A stretch of DNA of 64,000 bases from assembly GCA_963801185.1 (NCBI GenBank), contig CAWDDW010000003.1, forward strand, positions 1,054,001-1,118,000, in the 5' to 3' direction. The translations under genes were made by a program, and so were the position numbers. The DNA comes from Palsa-601 sp963801185 (lineage in GTDB: Bacteria; Actinomycetota; Acidimicrobiia; Acidimicrobiales; Bog-793). Below, one piece after another: positions 46,715 through 55,754 of the stretch (positions are counted from its first letter, which is position 1; every line of letters begins with the position of its first letter). The notes under the pieces were generated by a model. The model saw only the letters and a list, made by a program, of their open reading frames with translations. It ran no database searches and was not told the DNA's origin.

Positions 46715-48892
46715 ATGGCCGAGCAGAACCCTTCACCGTCCGGGACGGTGCACGATCACCTCCCCGGGCTCGACGGCGTCCGCGCCATCAGCGTGGCCGT
46801 CGTGGTGGTGTACCACCTCTATCCTGGGCTCCTCCCGGGCGGCTACATGGGCGTGGACGCATTCTTCGTCCTGTCGGGTTTCTTGATCACGCGGCTGCTG
46901 CTCGCCGAGTGGATCCAGACCGGTGGGCTCAGGCTGGGCGCCTTCTACGGCCGGAGGGCAAAGCGCCTCCTCCCAGGGCTCTTCCTCCTGCTCGTGGCAC
47001 TCGCGATCACCTCGCTCGTCGTACCGACGCTCGTCAACCCCTATCAGCTGCGCTCGGACGGGCTGGCGACCCTCTTCTACTTCGCGAACTGGCACTTCCT
47101 AGTGGATAACCAGAAGTACTTCGCCCAGATGAGCGTGCCCTCGCCCCTTCTCCACACCTGGTCGCTCGGCATCGAGGAGCAGTTCTACATCGTCTGGCCT
47201 GTCGTGCTCCTCGGCCTCACCGCGCTCGCCGGGAGAGGCGGGGCGAACGTGGCGGTGACGGCGCGCCGCCTCCTCGTGCCGATAGCGCTGCTCACGATCG
47301 CCTCGGTCGCCGCCATGGCGCTCGTCTACGGCGGCCATCACGTGGACGCCGCCTACTACGGCACCGAGTGCCGGGCCTTCGACCTGTTCGCCGGCGCCCT
47401 TGGGGCGATCTGGCTCCAGTCGAGGACCCCGAGCGCATCGGCCGACCTGCTCTCCGGGCGACCGTGGCAGGCGGCATCGCTGGTGTTCGGCGTCGCGCTC
47501 GGCATCACCATGACGCTCTCGGTCGTGACGAGCAGAGGGGCAGTCTCGCCACTCATGTTCGACGGCGGGCTCGCCGTCGTGGTCTGCGCCATGACGGTCG
47601 TCGTGCTCGCGAGCATCGTGCCAGGCCCCGTGCGCTCCGTCCTCTCCCTCGCGCCGCTTCGTTGGCTCGGGCGGGTGTCGTACGAGATCTACCTGTGGCA
47701 CTGGCCGGTGATCGTCATCGGCAACCAGGAGCTTCCTTCGCGCGGCGCCGAACGGCCTGTCGTCGAGGTTGCTTTGACACTGGCGCTCTCCGCCGGGGCG
47801 TACTACCTCGTCGACGCGCCGCTCCGCCGGGCGCGCTACGCGTCGCTCGGCCGGCGGCTCGCGCTGCCGGGCTCAGTCGCCGCCGTCGGCGCGATCCTCG
47901 TCGCCGTCGTACCGCTCTCGACCGCAGCGACCGCAGCGCCGACTCCGGCGCAGCTCGGTCGCGTCCACGTCTCCCGAGACCATGGCACGACCCCCGTGAC
48001 GACGCCGGTGAGCTCCGTCTTCGGGGTGAGCTTGCCGCCACCGATCGGGACCATCAAGCTCGGTCGGCACCCTTCTGCCCGGCACCAGTTGCGGGTGATG
48101 TTCATCGGCGACTCGGTCATGTACCAGCTCCAGCTGGCCATCGGCGCGGCGCTGTCGTCGACCGGTGACGCCACGGCTGTGTCCTATTCGTCAATTCTCG
48201 GGTGGTCGCCGCGGAGCGCGACACCGGCGTCCTTTTTCACCACCGCCATCAGCCAGACCCACCCGGACATCGTCGTGGCGATGTGGACCCACGACAACGT
48301 CTTCGTGGCGGAGCATGGCGTAGCCGCCTACGAGCGCCTGGTCCTCCAACCGTTCCTCGACGTGCTGATGGCTCCGGGAAATGGCGTGAAGGGTGTCGTC
48401 TTCGTCGGCCAGCCGCCCCAGCCACCTCTCGACTCGTGGATGCCACGGGTCCATGCCGAGGTCTACGACCCGAAGGGCATGCAGCTCTGGGAGGACGCCG
48501 CCATCGACGAGTCACGGGAGCACCCCGGACGGGTCGCGTTTGCTCCCGCCACCGCCATGCTCGAGTACGGCGGTGGGTACTCCACGTGGCTCCCGTCACC
48601 TGGCGGGAAGCTCGAGCGCGTGCGCCAGATCGACGACTTCCACCTCTGCCTGAACGGCGGGGTCCGCTACGGCGCCGGCGCCACCTTGCAACTCACGAGG
48701 CTGTTCGGGCTGGCTCAGCCGGCACCGAACTGGTGGCTCGGCTCGTTCGCGTCAGCTCAGCGCTGGTATCAGCTCCCCGGTTACCCTCCCGGCCAGTGCC
48801 CAGATGACGCGCCGTCCCACCTGCCAGCTCTCCCGGTGCGCACCGCCTCCCTCGAGGGGAGTCTCGCGAGACGCCTGCCAGGCGGTCCCTGA
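46715..48892 (+). CDS. OafA/YrhL-type membrane O-acyltransferase with C-terminal SGNH-like domain
   Basis: ATG 46715 (AEQNPSPSGTVHDHLPGLDG) precedes the acyltransferase-3 start GLDGVRAISVAVVVVYHLYP, with the catalytic His in the YH of VVVYHL and the following GGYMGVDAFFVLSGFLITRL. Further motifs: FYGRRAKRLLPGL, HTWSLGIEEQFYIVWPV, LRWLGRVSYEIYLWHWPVIV. After about ten helices, a periplasmic SGNH-like domain begins near residue 450 (RVMFIGDSVMYQLQLAIGAA with the Gly-Asp-Ser block). 725 aa. It transfers acyl groups to cell-surface glycans, with the SGNH part finishing the transfer outside the membrane. The SGNH His near the end could be DDFHLC. Confidence 0.88.
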   Translation: MAEQNPSPSGTVHDHLPGLDGVRAISVAVVVVYHLYPGLLPGGYMGVDAFFVLSGFLITRLLLAEWIQTGGLRLGAFYGRRAKRLLPGLFLLLVALAITSLVVPTLVNPYQLRSDGLATLFYFANWHFLVDNQKYFAQMSVPSPLLHTWSLGIEEQFYIVWPVVLLGLTALAGRGGANVAVTARRLLVPIALLTIASVAAMALVYGGHHVDAAYYGTECRAFDLFAGALGAIWLQSRTPSASADLLSGRPWQAASLVFGVALGITMTLSVVTSRGAVSPLMFDGGLAVVVCAMTVVVLASIVPGPVRSVLSLAPLRWLGRVSYEIYLWHWPVIVIGNQELPSRGAERPVVEVALTLALSAGAYYLVDAPLRRARYASLGRRLALPGSVAAVGAILVAVVPLSTAATAAPTPAQLGRVHVSRDHGTTPVTTPVSSVFGVSLPPPIGTIKLGRHPSARHQLRVMFIGDSVMYQLQLAIGAALSSTGDATAVSYSSILGWSPRSATPASFFTTAISQTHPDIVVAMWTHDNVFVAEHGVAAYERLVLQPFLDVLMAPGNGVKGVVFVGQPPQPPLDSWMPRVHAEVYDPKGMQLWEDAAIDESREHPGRVAFAPATAMLEYGGGYSTWLPSPGGKLERVRQIDDFHLCLNGGVRYGAGATLQLTRLFGLAQPAPNWWLGSFASAQRWYQLPGYPPGQCPDDAPSHLPALPVRTASLEGSLARRLPGGP

Positions 48893-48916
48893 CCGAGTCC
48901 GGCTCGAATCCCGGCT

Positions 48917-50569
48917 TCAAGCCCCCGGCTGCCACTTCACATGGATGGTCCCGTGCCAGCCGGGCAGGACGAGGAGTGCCGGCTCGCCGGCGCCCGCCCG
49001 GTACGGAGCCCCGAGCGGCAGGTCGGCGCTCGCGCTCACTCGCGCCGGGTAGCCCTTGACGACGAGCAGGTAGGCCACTGCGTCGGCCACGGCGCTCTGC
49101 GCCAGGATGAAGTTGGGGCTCGCCTCCACGTCGAAGGGACGGTGGCGCCCGGCGGGCTCGTGCTCGCGCAAGAGCGGCAGCGCTTCGGCGATCGCCACCC
49201 GGGTCTGGTGCACCGGCTGCCATCCCATGAGGAACAGAGGGCTCGACGCTATCGGCAACTCCGCCCCGAAGAGCCCTGCGCCAGCGGCTGCGAGAGCCAG
49301 CGCGCCGGTCCCACAGGCGATCGCGCCGGGCAGGGTCGGCTGGGTGGAGCGATGGCTTGCTCCATGGCTGCGCGAGACCACACGCCAGAGATCGGTGATC
49401 AACGTCCCACCTGCCGCGACGAGCGCGGCTGTGATCGTCATACCGACCGGCCAGAGCACGAAGTAGAGGTAGTAGACGAGATAGGGACCTTGCGCCACCG
49501 GCACGGAGCCGAGCGTCCAAGCGGTCGCGACGCCGGTAGCGGCGCCTATCGCGGCGAGGGCCGCCAGACGCGGCCGCCGCGTGAGGGCCGCCGCGACCGC
49601 GATGGCGGCACACAGCGCCAACGCCGCCACGCCCCAGGTGGCACTGCCGTGGTACGGGATCTTCTCGAACGGGCCGTAGCTGGCTGCCGAGGTGATGGCC
49701 GGCACACGGACCCACCACGACGGCGGGAAGCGGGTTGCCGAAGCGATGCCGCGCAGGCCGAGGCTGAAGCCGACGGTCGGGCCGTGCCGGCCGATGCTCG
49801 ACAGCACCACCGACCAGTTGCCGGGATGACCCGTGAGTTGCTGGATGAGCGGCGCGATCCAGCAAGCGACGCCGGCGACCACGGCAACGAGAACGGCGGA
49901 GAGCCAACCGCTGCGGGTCTTCGCAACGCCGATCCCGACGCCGATCGCGATCGCCGTCACGACAGGCAGCGCGAACGAGGTGTGGCACTGGGCAGCCAGG
50001 CTTGCGCACGCGACGGCGACCGGCAGCCATCTCGCCCGGCCGCAGCCGACGGCGACGGAGGCCGCCATCGCGGCAAAACACGCGTACACGCCCGTCGACG
50101 GGTTCCAGGCCAGGTTCACCGTGGACTGGACGAGCGTCTCGGCTGTGAGAGCGAGGGCGAGTGCTGTGAAGGTGCCACCGGCCGGGCCGAAGGCCGACCA
50201 CATCGCCTCGATCGAGAGAGCCGCCAGGCCTACTGCCAGCAGTGCCGCCCCCCACAGGATCCCGTGGACCGGGTCGATTCGCTCCGGGATCGCGAGGAGG
50301 TAGTACTGCAGCGGGCCTAGGTCGAAGGCCGTATGGCCGCCGGTGGCAGTGATCTGGGTGTACTGGCCCGTGAGCGGCACGGGGCCGGCGAAGACGCTCC
50401 AGGTGCGCCATGCGATGACGGCGTCGTCGCTCGTGGGTAGCCAGCCCTTCGAGATCTGAAGTGCGGCGATGACCACGAGGGGGACCTCGGCGACGAGATG
50501 GGCGACGACGCGAAGCGCCACGCGGGCGACGCTCGGAGCGCGCCCGGTCGGGATCGGACCTGCTTCCAC
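48917..50569 (-). CDS. Polytopic membrane protein with DLGPLQYYLLA motif, tandem paralogue 1
   Basis: GTG 50569 overlaps the upstream gene's TAG by one base; 550 aa. The signature GWLPTSDDAVIAWRTWSVF and HTAFDLGPLQYYLLAIPERI, then DPVHGILWGAALLA, lies in the first extracytoplasmic loop and next helix and is shared with the adjacent gene. There are about ten membrane segments and a C-terminal domain of about 130 residues ending ALLVLPGWHGTIHVKWQPGA. This is the layout of GT-C-like envelope proteins, but I cannot point to a catalytic residue. It is distinct from the other pair of membrane paralogues in this window (25 and 46 kb), whose first loop is different. Confidence 0.68.
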   Translation of the reverse strand: MEAGPIPTGRAPSVARVALRVVAHLVAEVPLVVIAALQISKGWLPTSDDAVIAWRTWSVFAGPVPLTGQYTQITATGGHTAFDLGPLQYYLLAIPERIDPVHGILWGAALLAVGLAALSIEAMWSAFGPAGGTFTALALALTAETLVQSTVNLAWNPSTGVYACFAAMAASVAVGCGRARWLPVAVACASLAAQCHTSFALPVVTAIAIGVGIGVAKTRSGWLSAVLVAVVAGVACWIAPLIQQLTGHPGNWSVVLSSIGRHGPTVGFSLGLRGIASATRFPPSWWVRVPAITSAASYGPFEKIPYHGSATWGVAALALCAAIAVAAALTRRPRLAALAAIGAATGVATAWTLGSVPVAQGPYLVYYLYFVLWPVGMTITAALVAAGGTLITDLWRVVSRSHGASHRSTQPTLPGAIACGTGALALAAAGAGLFGAELPIASSPLFLMGWQPVHQTRVAIAEALPLLREHEPAGRHRPFDVEASPNFILAQSAVADAVAYLLVVKGYPARVSASADLPLGAPYRAGAGEPALLVLPGWHGTIHVKWQPGA

Positions 50570-52261
50570 TAGAAGACCACCATCGGGCGAGGATGCGCGA
50601 TCGTGTGGACCTCCCAGTGGCCCCGCCGAACGGGGCGGACGACGTAGACCGTCGCGTGGCGGGGCGCCGCGGCATCCGCGCCGAGCTCGGGCGCCATCGG
50701 CACGAGCAGCCGTGCATCGACCCCGGAGATCTTCAGCTCGTACGCGACCCCCTCGGCGAGCGCCCAGGTCGGCAGCCCGCTCGGGAGGAGGTGGACAGAG
50801 GGCTCGACGATCACCGGTCCGTGCCTGTGAGACTGACGGTGCTCGATGACCGCCGCGATCGGGCCGACGGCACGGGCCACCTCCCAGCCCCCGATGACCG
50901 CGTCGGAGTGAGGCAGCTCAGGCACGAGCGACGTGAGCGACCACGCGCCGGCAGCGAGGAGGCCGACCAGCGCGGCACCCACCGAGAGCAGGGGGAGCAG
51001 GCCGATGGGGTGCCCTTCACCGGACGGCTCGCGTCTCCAGGTACGTGCCAGCGCACGCCCGAGCCTCGACGACTCCCCAGGCGATCGTGAGGTCGAGCGC
51101 CATGCCGACAGGCCAAAGGGCGACGTCTGCGTAGGTGAGGATTGCCGACTGCGAGGCTGCCACCGCGCCGATCGTCCAGGCCAGGCCGGCGCCTGAGACG
51201 GCGGCGACGAAGGCGAGGCCGGCAAGCCCCGATCGCCGGGTCGCGAGGGCGACGGCGCCGATCGCGAAGGCGACGGCTAACAAGACGACTCCGCTCGCGG
51301 TCGACCCGGCGAAGAGCGCGGACATGAAGCGCTCGTAGCGCGCGCCGGTCCCGATGGACGGTACAGGGTGCGTCCAGGCCGGCCAGACGCCTGCCGACCG
51401 CCAGAGCGCCCGCAGGCCGGTCGGGAGGCCGAGGCTCGGGCCCTGGTGTGACAGGTTGCGGAACAGCACCGTGAGGTTGCCGGGGTGGTCGGCCAATTGC
51501 TCGACGAGCGGTGCCAACAGGCAGAGCAGGCCGGTCGCCGCGCCGGTGACGAGGCTGATGACCCACGGCCGCAGAGAGTGGTTCTCTCGCCGGCGGGCGA
51601 GGAGCCCGAGGACAACCGAGACAGCGACCGCCGCCGCGGCGGGCGCCCCGAAGATCAAGTGGCATTCGACCGCCACGCAACCTGCGAAGACCGCTACAGG
51701 CCACCACTCCGTACGGCCCGAAGCGGCGACGGCGGACAGGACCATCGCCGCCGAGAAGGCGTACAGACCGAAGTTGGGATTCCAGGGCAGGTTGAGCACG
51801 ACGACGGTCTGGGTCGCCGTCAGCACGACGTAGCCGGCCGAGACGACCATCCCGCCGAGAAGGCCGCCGGCGCGCCACGCCGCCTCTACCGAGAGCGCCG
51901 CGAACAGGGCCGCTACTAGGGCCGCTCCCCACAAGATGCCGTGGACCGGATCTATGCGGTCCGGGACCGCGAGCAGGTAGTACTGGAGTGGGCCGAGGTC
52001 GAACACCGGGTGGGCAGAGGCCACGCTTGCGTCGTTGAAAGCGCCGAGAAGCGGGGCGTGCGAGGAGAAGACGTCGAAGGAACGCCATGCGATCGCGGCG
52101 TCGTCACTCGTCGGGCGCCATCCGCGGCGGATCTGCAGCGCAACCGTCGTGGCAAGGGGGACCACCGGCGCGAGCAGCGCCACGACGTGCACGACGAGGG
52201 CGAACGGGCCCGGTACAGCCTCGCGGATCGTGTGGGCCGCGCTCTTCGCCACCTTGGCCAT
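50569..52261 (-). CDS. Polytopic membrane protein, tandem paralogue 2, single-base frameshift near 51050
   Basis: ATG 52261 (AKVAKSAAHTIREAVPGPF) starts a copy of the neighbouring protein: GWRPTSDDAAIAWRSFDVF, PVFDLGPLQYYLLAVPDRI, DPVHGILWGAALVA. The frame stops after LTIAWGVVEARACAG, while the next frame continues as ALARTWRREPSGEGHPIGLL and the paralogous C-terminal domain up to 50569. One extra base in the GGGCGTGCG area near 51045-51060 joins them; about 564 codons. A frame open upstream of 52261 is not family-like. The gene is divergent from the COG4280-like gene at 52290, only 28 bp away. Confidence 0.68.
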
Positions 52262-52289
52262 CGCGGGGGCAACGGTACACTCGCCGTCG

Positions 52290-53084
52290 GTGACCTCGAC
52301 GATCATTCTCGCTCTCGCAGTCTTCGGCGCCAGCAGCGTGGAGATGGTCGAGGCGTTCACGATCGTGCTGGCGGCGGGCGTTTCGCGGGGATGGAAGTCC
52401 GCCATCGAGGGCACCCTCGCCGCCGTCGCGGTCCTGGCGGTCATCGTCGTGGCGGTCGGTGTCCCCCTCATCCACCTCGTACCGCTCAACGCGCTCCGCG
52501 TCGTCGTAGGCGGGCTGTTGCTCGTCCTCGGCTTGAACTGGCTCCGCAAGGCGATCCTCCGCTCGAGCGGCCACAAGGCACTGCACGACGAGGACGCGAT
52601 CTACGCGAAGACCGTCGCCGAGCTCGCGGCCGAGGCCGCCGGCGAGGGCGGAACGTCGTGGAGCGAAAGGCCGAGGGACGCGACAGGGTTCGTAGTCGCG
52701 TTCAAGGGCGTCTTCCTCGAAGGCATGGAAGTCGTCATGATCGTGCTCACGCTCGGCTCGAGCTCGAAACACCTCGCTCTCGCCGCGATAGCAGCCGCAG
52801 CGGCGGTCGTCGTCGTGGGCGTGATCGGCGCGCTCGTAGCCCGCCAGCTCTCCGAGGTCCCCGAGAACGCGCTCAAGATGGGCGTCGGGATCATGCTCTC
52901 GAGCTTCGGCGTCTTCTGGGTGGGCGAGGGGGCCGGTCTCCGGTGGCCGGGCAGTGACGTGTTCCTCCTCGCCCTCGTGGCCACCTTCGCTGCCGCCGCT
53001 GCGGTGCTGATCCAGGCGATGCGCCGGGCGCTCCCACCCGCCGCCGCCGCGTCGGCTCCTGTCTCCGAGGCGGCGCCGGCGTGA
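52290..53084 (+). CDS. COG4280-like predicted membrane protein with two Glu-rich transport-like motifs
   Basis: GTG 52290 gives 264 aa with about seven membrane segments. The two halves each carry an acidic motif inside a helix: SVEMVEAFTIVLAAGVSRGW at the start and VFLEGMEVVMIVLTLGSSSK in the middle. The pattern (E-x2-E or E-G-x-E at helix starts) resembles the paired motifs of iron or cation permeases such as FTR1, though sequence similarity beyond that is not visible. I associate the protein with COG4280, from memory. The start overlaps nothing; its stop overlaps the next small membrane gene (GTGA). A transport role is inferred. Confidence 0.7.
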   Translation: MTSTIILALAVFGASSVEMVEAFTIVLAAGVSRGWKSAIEGTLAAVAVLAVIVVAVGVPLIHLVPLNALRVVVGGLLLVLGLNWLRKAILRSSGHKALHDEDAIYAKTVAELAAEAAGEGGTSWSERPRDATGFVVAFKGVFLEGMEVVMIVLTLGSSSKHLALAAIAAAAAVVVVGVIGALVARQLSEVPENALKMGVGIMLSSFGVFWVGEGAGLRWPGSDVFLLALVATFAAAAAVLIQAMRRALPPAAAASAPVSEAAPA

Positions 53085-53296
53085 GTGTGGTGGGGAAATG
53101 GGTGGGCGCTTTCGGGCGTTTCTGGTGGGATTTCCTCATCGGAGACACCCCAGAGCTGTTCGCTGCGGTGCTCGTCGTGATAGGGCTGGCGTTCGTGCTC
53201 CGGCACGAGCGCGTGGCCGGCGTGGCGGTCGTGATCGTCGCGGCGCTCGGCTGCCTGGCGCTGTCCACGTGGCGGGGGCGCAAGCGCGCCACGTGA
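53081..53296 (+). CDS. Small two-helix membrane protein coupled to the COG4280-like gene
   Basis: The GTG at 53081 overlaps the previous stop. The 71-aa product (SVVGKWVGAFGRFWWDFLIG) has two membrane segments, around ELFAAVLVVIGLAFVL and VAGVAVVIVAALGCLAL, with a short basic C-terminus. The family is not recognised. Because it is translationally coupled to the preceding membrane protein, it is probably its small partner subunit. Confidence 0.65.
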   Translation: MSVVGKWVGAFGRFWWDFLIGDTPELFAAVLVVIGLAFVLRHERVAGVAVVIVAALGCLALSTWRGRKRAT

Positions 53297-53363
53297 GCGC
53301 GCGAAAGATTCATCCGCTCCTGGCGTCGGCTCCGGAGAGATGAGCGAGGTATTGGGGACGCCA

Positions 53364-53395
53364 GTTCCCTGACACTGGGAACACCAATTCCCTGA
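53364..53395. promoter_or_regulatory. Inverted and direct repeats upstream of the Tat-protein/DUF4331 genes
   Basis: GTTCCCtgacactGGGAAC (53364-53382) is a perfect 6-bp inverted repeat with a 7-bp spacer. A third half-site follows, so ccagttccctga (53361-53372) recurs as ccaattccctga (53384-53395), 23 bp apart. It lies 37-70 bp upstream of ATG 53432, with AGGAGG at 53420-53425. It looks like an operator for a dimeric regulator or an extracytoplasmic sigma-type element (the GGGAAC block resembles ECF -35 elements). The regulator is unknown. Confidence 0.5.
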
Positions 53396-53431
53396 GCGGT
53401 CTCCAGCCTCTCTCACGACAGGAGGCACAAC

Positions 53432-53719
53432 ATGCAAGCGATCTCTCGGCGAACGTTCTTGCGCCAGACCGGAACCAGCGCTGGCGCAGTCGGCGCGTTG
53501 TCCGCGTTCTCGCGGCTTCCCGGCATGAGGCGGCCGCGGCTCGCACCCACCGTTCACGACCAAGGCGTGGCGAAGGCCGTGGGCCGGCCGAACGACGGCC
53601 CGCTCGTCGTGCACATCCCTGACCCGCGTTCGGGCCAGGTTCATCTCATGTTCGGCACGCGAGAGGTGGTCCATCACGATCCCGCGCTCGTCGCCCGTCT
53701 CGTGCACGCAGCCCGCTGA
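53432..53719 (+). CDS. Small twin-arginine-exported protein
   Basis: This 95-aa protein (MQAISRRTFLRQTGTSAGAV) has a classical Tat motif SRRTFLR and a hydrophobic stretch to about residue 30, after AGGAGG at the right distance. The short mature part DGPLVVHIPDPRSGQVHLMF, then REVVHHDPALVARLVHAAR, has no catalytic motif but is His-rich, so metal binding is possible. The family is unknown to me. It sits 70 bp before the DUF4331 gene on the same strand. Tat export implies folding or cofactor loading before secretion. Confidence 0.75.
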   Translation: MQAISRRTFLRQTGTSAGAVGALSAFSRLPGMRRPRLAPTVHDQGVAKAVGRPNDGPLVVHIPDPRSGQVHLMFGTREVVHHDPALVARLVHAAR

Positions 53720-53789
53720 CATCGCCGGCGCCGCTGCCGCAACTGCCCGACGGTTAGTTACTCGACCACTCAAACACGAGGTGACTTGA

Positions 53790-55199
53790 ATGTCCTCACA
53801 CCGCGAAGCTCCGGCGATCTCGAAGGACCCGGTAGCTGACAGCACCGACCTCTACGCGTTCGTCAGCCCCGACAAGCCTGACTCCGTCACGCTCATCGCC
53901 AACTACATCCCCCTCGAGTCGCCGGCCTCCGGGCCGAACTTCTTCGAGTTCGGCGATGACGTGCTCTACGAGGTCCACGTCGACAACACAGGTGACGGTG
54001 TTGCAGACGTCACCTACCAGTTCCAGTTCACGACCGAGGTGGGCGACCCCGAGACGTTTCTCTACAACACGGGGCAGGTCACCTCGATCTCGAGCGACAG
54101 CTGGAACCGCAAGCAGTTCTATGCCGTCACCCGGGTGGACTCGAAGGGCACCCATGAGATCGGCAAACGACTGGCTTGCCCTCCCTGCAACGTCGGCATC
54201 CACTCGATCCCCGACATCGACAAACTCAGTGCGCAAGCCGTCCATGCTCTGAAGTCCGGTGAGATGGTCTTCGCCGGCCAGCGGTCGGAGGCGTTCTACG
54301 TCGACCTCGGCTCGATCTTCGACCTCGGGGACCTGAGGCCTTTCCAGAACTACTTCCTCATCGCAGGCAAGGCAGAACCGGGCGTCAACGCGCTGGCGGG
54401 ACTCAACGTCCACAGCATCGCCATCCAGGTGCCGATCAAGGACCTCACGCGCAACGGCTCGCGACCGACGAACTACAAGGACAGCGCAGCCACCATCGGG
54501 GTCTGGACGACCGCCAGCCGGCGCAAGAGCACGATCCTTCCTGACACCGTCGCCGGTCCCTGGGTACAGGTGTCCCGTCTCGGGAACCCGCTCATCAACG
54601 AGGTGATCATCCCGATGGGCGAGAAGGACAACTGGAACACTCAGTCGCCGGCTAAGGACAGCCAGTTCGCCAAGTACTACGCCAACCCTGGCCTCGCCGG
54701 CCTCCTACCCGTCCTGTACCCGAAGGCCTTCCCGAACCTGGCGGCGCTCGACAGCTCCAAGGCCGCCCGCGCAGACCTCGAGGCGATCTTGTTGACGGGC
54801 ATCCCGGCCGGGATCGTGGCGGGATTCCAGAACTACACGGGCAGCACCCAAGCTGACATGTTGCGGCTGAACGTCGCGATCAAGCCTTCGTCCAAGCCGA
54901 GCATCCTCGGCCTGCTCGGCGGCGACGCTGCAGGGTTCCCGAACGGCAGGCGCGTGTTCGACGACGTCACGAGCATCGAGCTGCGGGCGGTGGCCGGCGT
55001 GACCTACGCCCTCGTCGACTCGAAATACACCCCGGATGCTGCTGCCGGCCTGCTGTTCGATGTCGTCGACCCGGCGAAGACCTCGCCACACGCCTTGTCC
55101 AAGATCGGTGTGCACCTCCAGGACACCTTCCCCTACCTCACGCCGGGCTGGAACGGCTTCAGCAACCCGTCCAAGACGGACATGCCGGTGTCTGCGTAG
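53790..55199 (+). CDS. DUF4331 family protein
   Basis: ATG 53790 after GAGGTGAC; 469 aa. It starts SSHREAPAISKDPVADSTDL and continues YAFVSPDKPDSVTLIANYIP, the beginning shared by DUF4331 proteins. Other segments are VHSIAIQVPIKDLTRNG, GVWTTASRRKSTIL, LGNPLINEVIIPMGEKDNWN and the C-terminal TPDAAAGLLFDVVDPAKTSP and FPYLTPGWNGF. There is no signal peptide in the sequence despite similarity to proteins that are often exported. The fold is probably an all-beta, metal-binding type, but the function of the family is unknown. Followed after 2 bp by a small partner gene. Confidence 0.88.
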   Translation: MSSHREAPAISKDPVADSTDLYAFVSPDKPDSVTLIANYIPLESPASGPNFFEFGDDVLYEVHVDNTGDGVADVTYQFQFTTEVGDPETFLYNTGQVTSISSDSWNRKQFYAVTRVDSKGTHEIGKRLACPPCNVGIHSIPDIDKLSAQAVHALKSGEMVFAGQRSEAFYVDLGSIFDLGDLRPFQNYFLIAGKAEPGVNALAGLNVHSIAIQVPIKDLTRNGSRPTNYKDSAATIGVWTTASRRKSTILPDTVAGPWVQVSRLGNPLINEVIIPMGEKDNWNTQSPAKDSQFAKYYANPGLAGLLPVLYPKAFPNLAALDSSKAARADLEAILLTGIPAGIVAGFQNYTGSTQADMLRLNVAIKPSSKPSILGLLGGDAAGFPNGRRVFDDVTSIELRAVAGVTYALVDSKYTPDAAAGLLFDVVDPAKTSPHALSKIGVHLQDTFPYLTPGWNGFSNPSKTDMPVSA

Positions 55200-55201
55200 T
55201 C

Positions 55202-55585
55202 ATGGGACGGTTGCTGGGATCCGCAGGCGGCGGCCGGGCAGGCTCGCATTCGCACCCGGTTTCGGCCGAGGCTGTCCGGCCCAGCGAGCCGAGCACCGGA
55301 GTGTTCATTGACGTTGGCGAGACGATGGGCGCCCTCCTGCTCCGGTCGGTTCCGGAGCGGGAAGGCCTCGAGGTCGAGATCCACCCGGTCGACGAGCCTG
55401 CGGTCCGCACTCACGTGTGGGTCCTCCCCCGGGCGACCGGGAGCGGGCCGGGCGGCGCCGTGACGTATGCGGCGCTCTTCTCGAGCCTTCCCGCCGGGCG
55501 GTACCGCGTGCTCGAGCCGGACGGCTCAGGCGGGCCGGAGGTGGAGGTCGAGGCAGGTCGAGTCACCACGGCTTACTGGCGGTAG
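55202..55585 (+). CDS. Conserved small protein, probable DUF4331 partner
   Basis: ATG 55202 is two bases after the DUF4331 stop; 127 aa. The core is TGVFIDVGETMGALLLRSV, EREGLEVEIHPVDEP, THVWVLPRATGSGP and LPAGRYRVLEPDG, then VEVEAGRVTTAYWR. This is a compact beta-sandwich-like domain with a repeated Gly/Glu pattern. The N-terminal 30 residues are His/Ser-rich (SHSHPVSAEAV). I do not recognise a named family. Tight spacing with DUF4331 suggests common function, possibly extracytoplasmic if co-exported. The 169 bp after it hold no clear feature except the AT-rich region before dinG. Confidence 0.68.
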   Translation: MGRLLGSAGGGRAGSHSHPVSAEAVRPSEPSTGVFIDVGETMGALLLRSVPEREGLEVEIHPVDEPAVRTHVWVLPRATGSGPGGAVTYAALFSSLPAGRYRVLEPDGSGGPEVEVEAGRVTTAYWR

Positions 55586-55754
55586 CACGGAGCTTGTGGG
55601 CGGCGGCCGCTCCCATGCACTGACCTCTTCTCACCCCCGTCGTTCTCGCCTTGGGCGGTCGAATCGAACCCTGACCCAACGGGAGTGCCGGGCTGAGCGC
55701 TCTCGCTCCGGGTACTCCTAGGGTTTTCATATCATTTCATGCAACGCTGCTAAC

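Noticed and set aside
48893..48916. tRNA T-arm-like stretch (ggctcgaatcccgg) between the acyltransferase and the next gene
   Set aside because: Only 24 bp lie between two coding ends and no acceptor stem or anticodon arm can be formed.
55655..55685. TTCGATTC-like stretch (minus strand) suggesting another tRNA fragment
   Set aside because: The flanking bases do not pair as a T-stem and no cloverleaf is possible.
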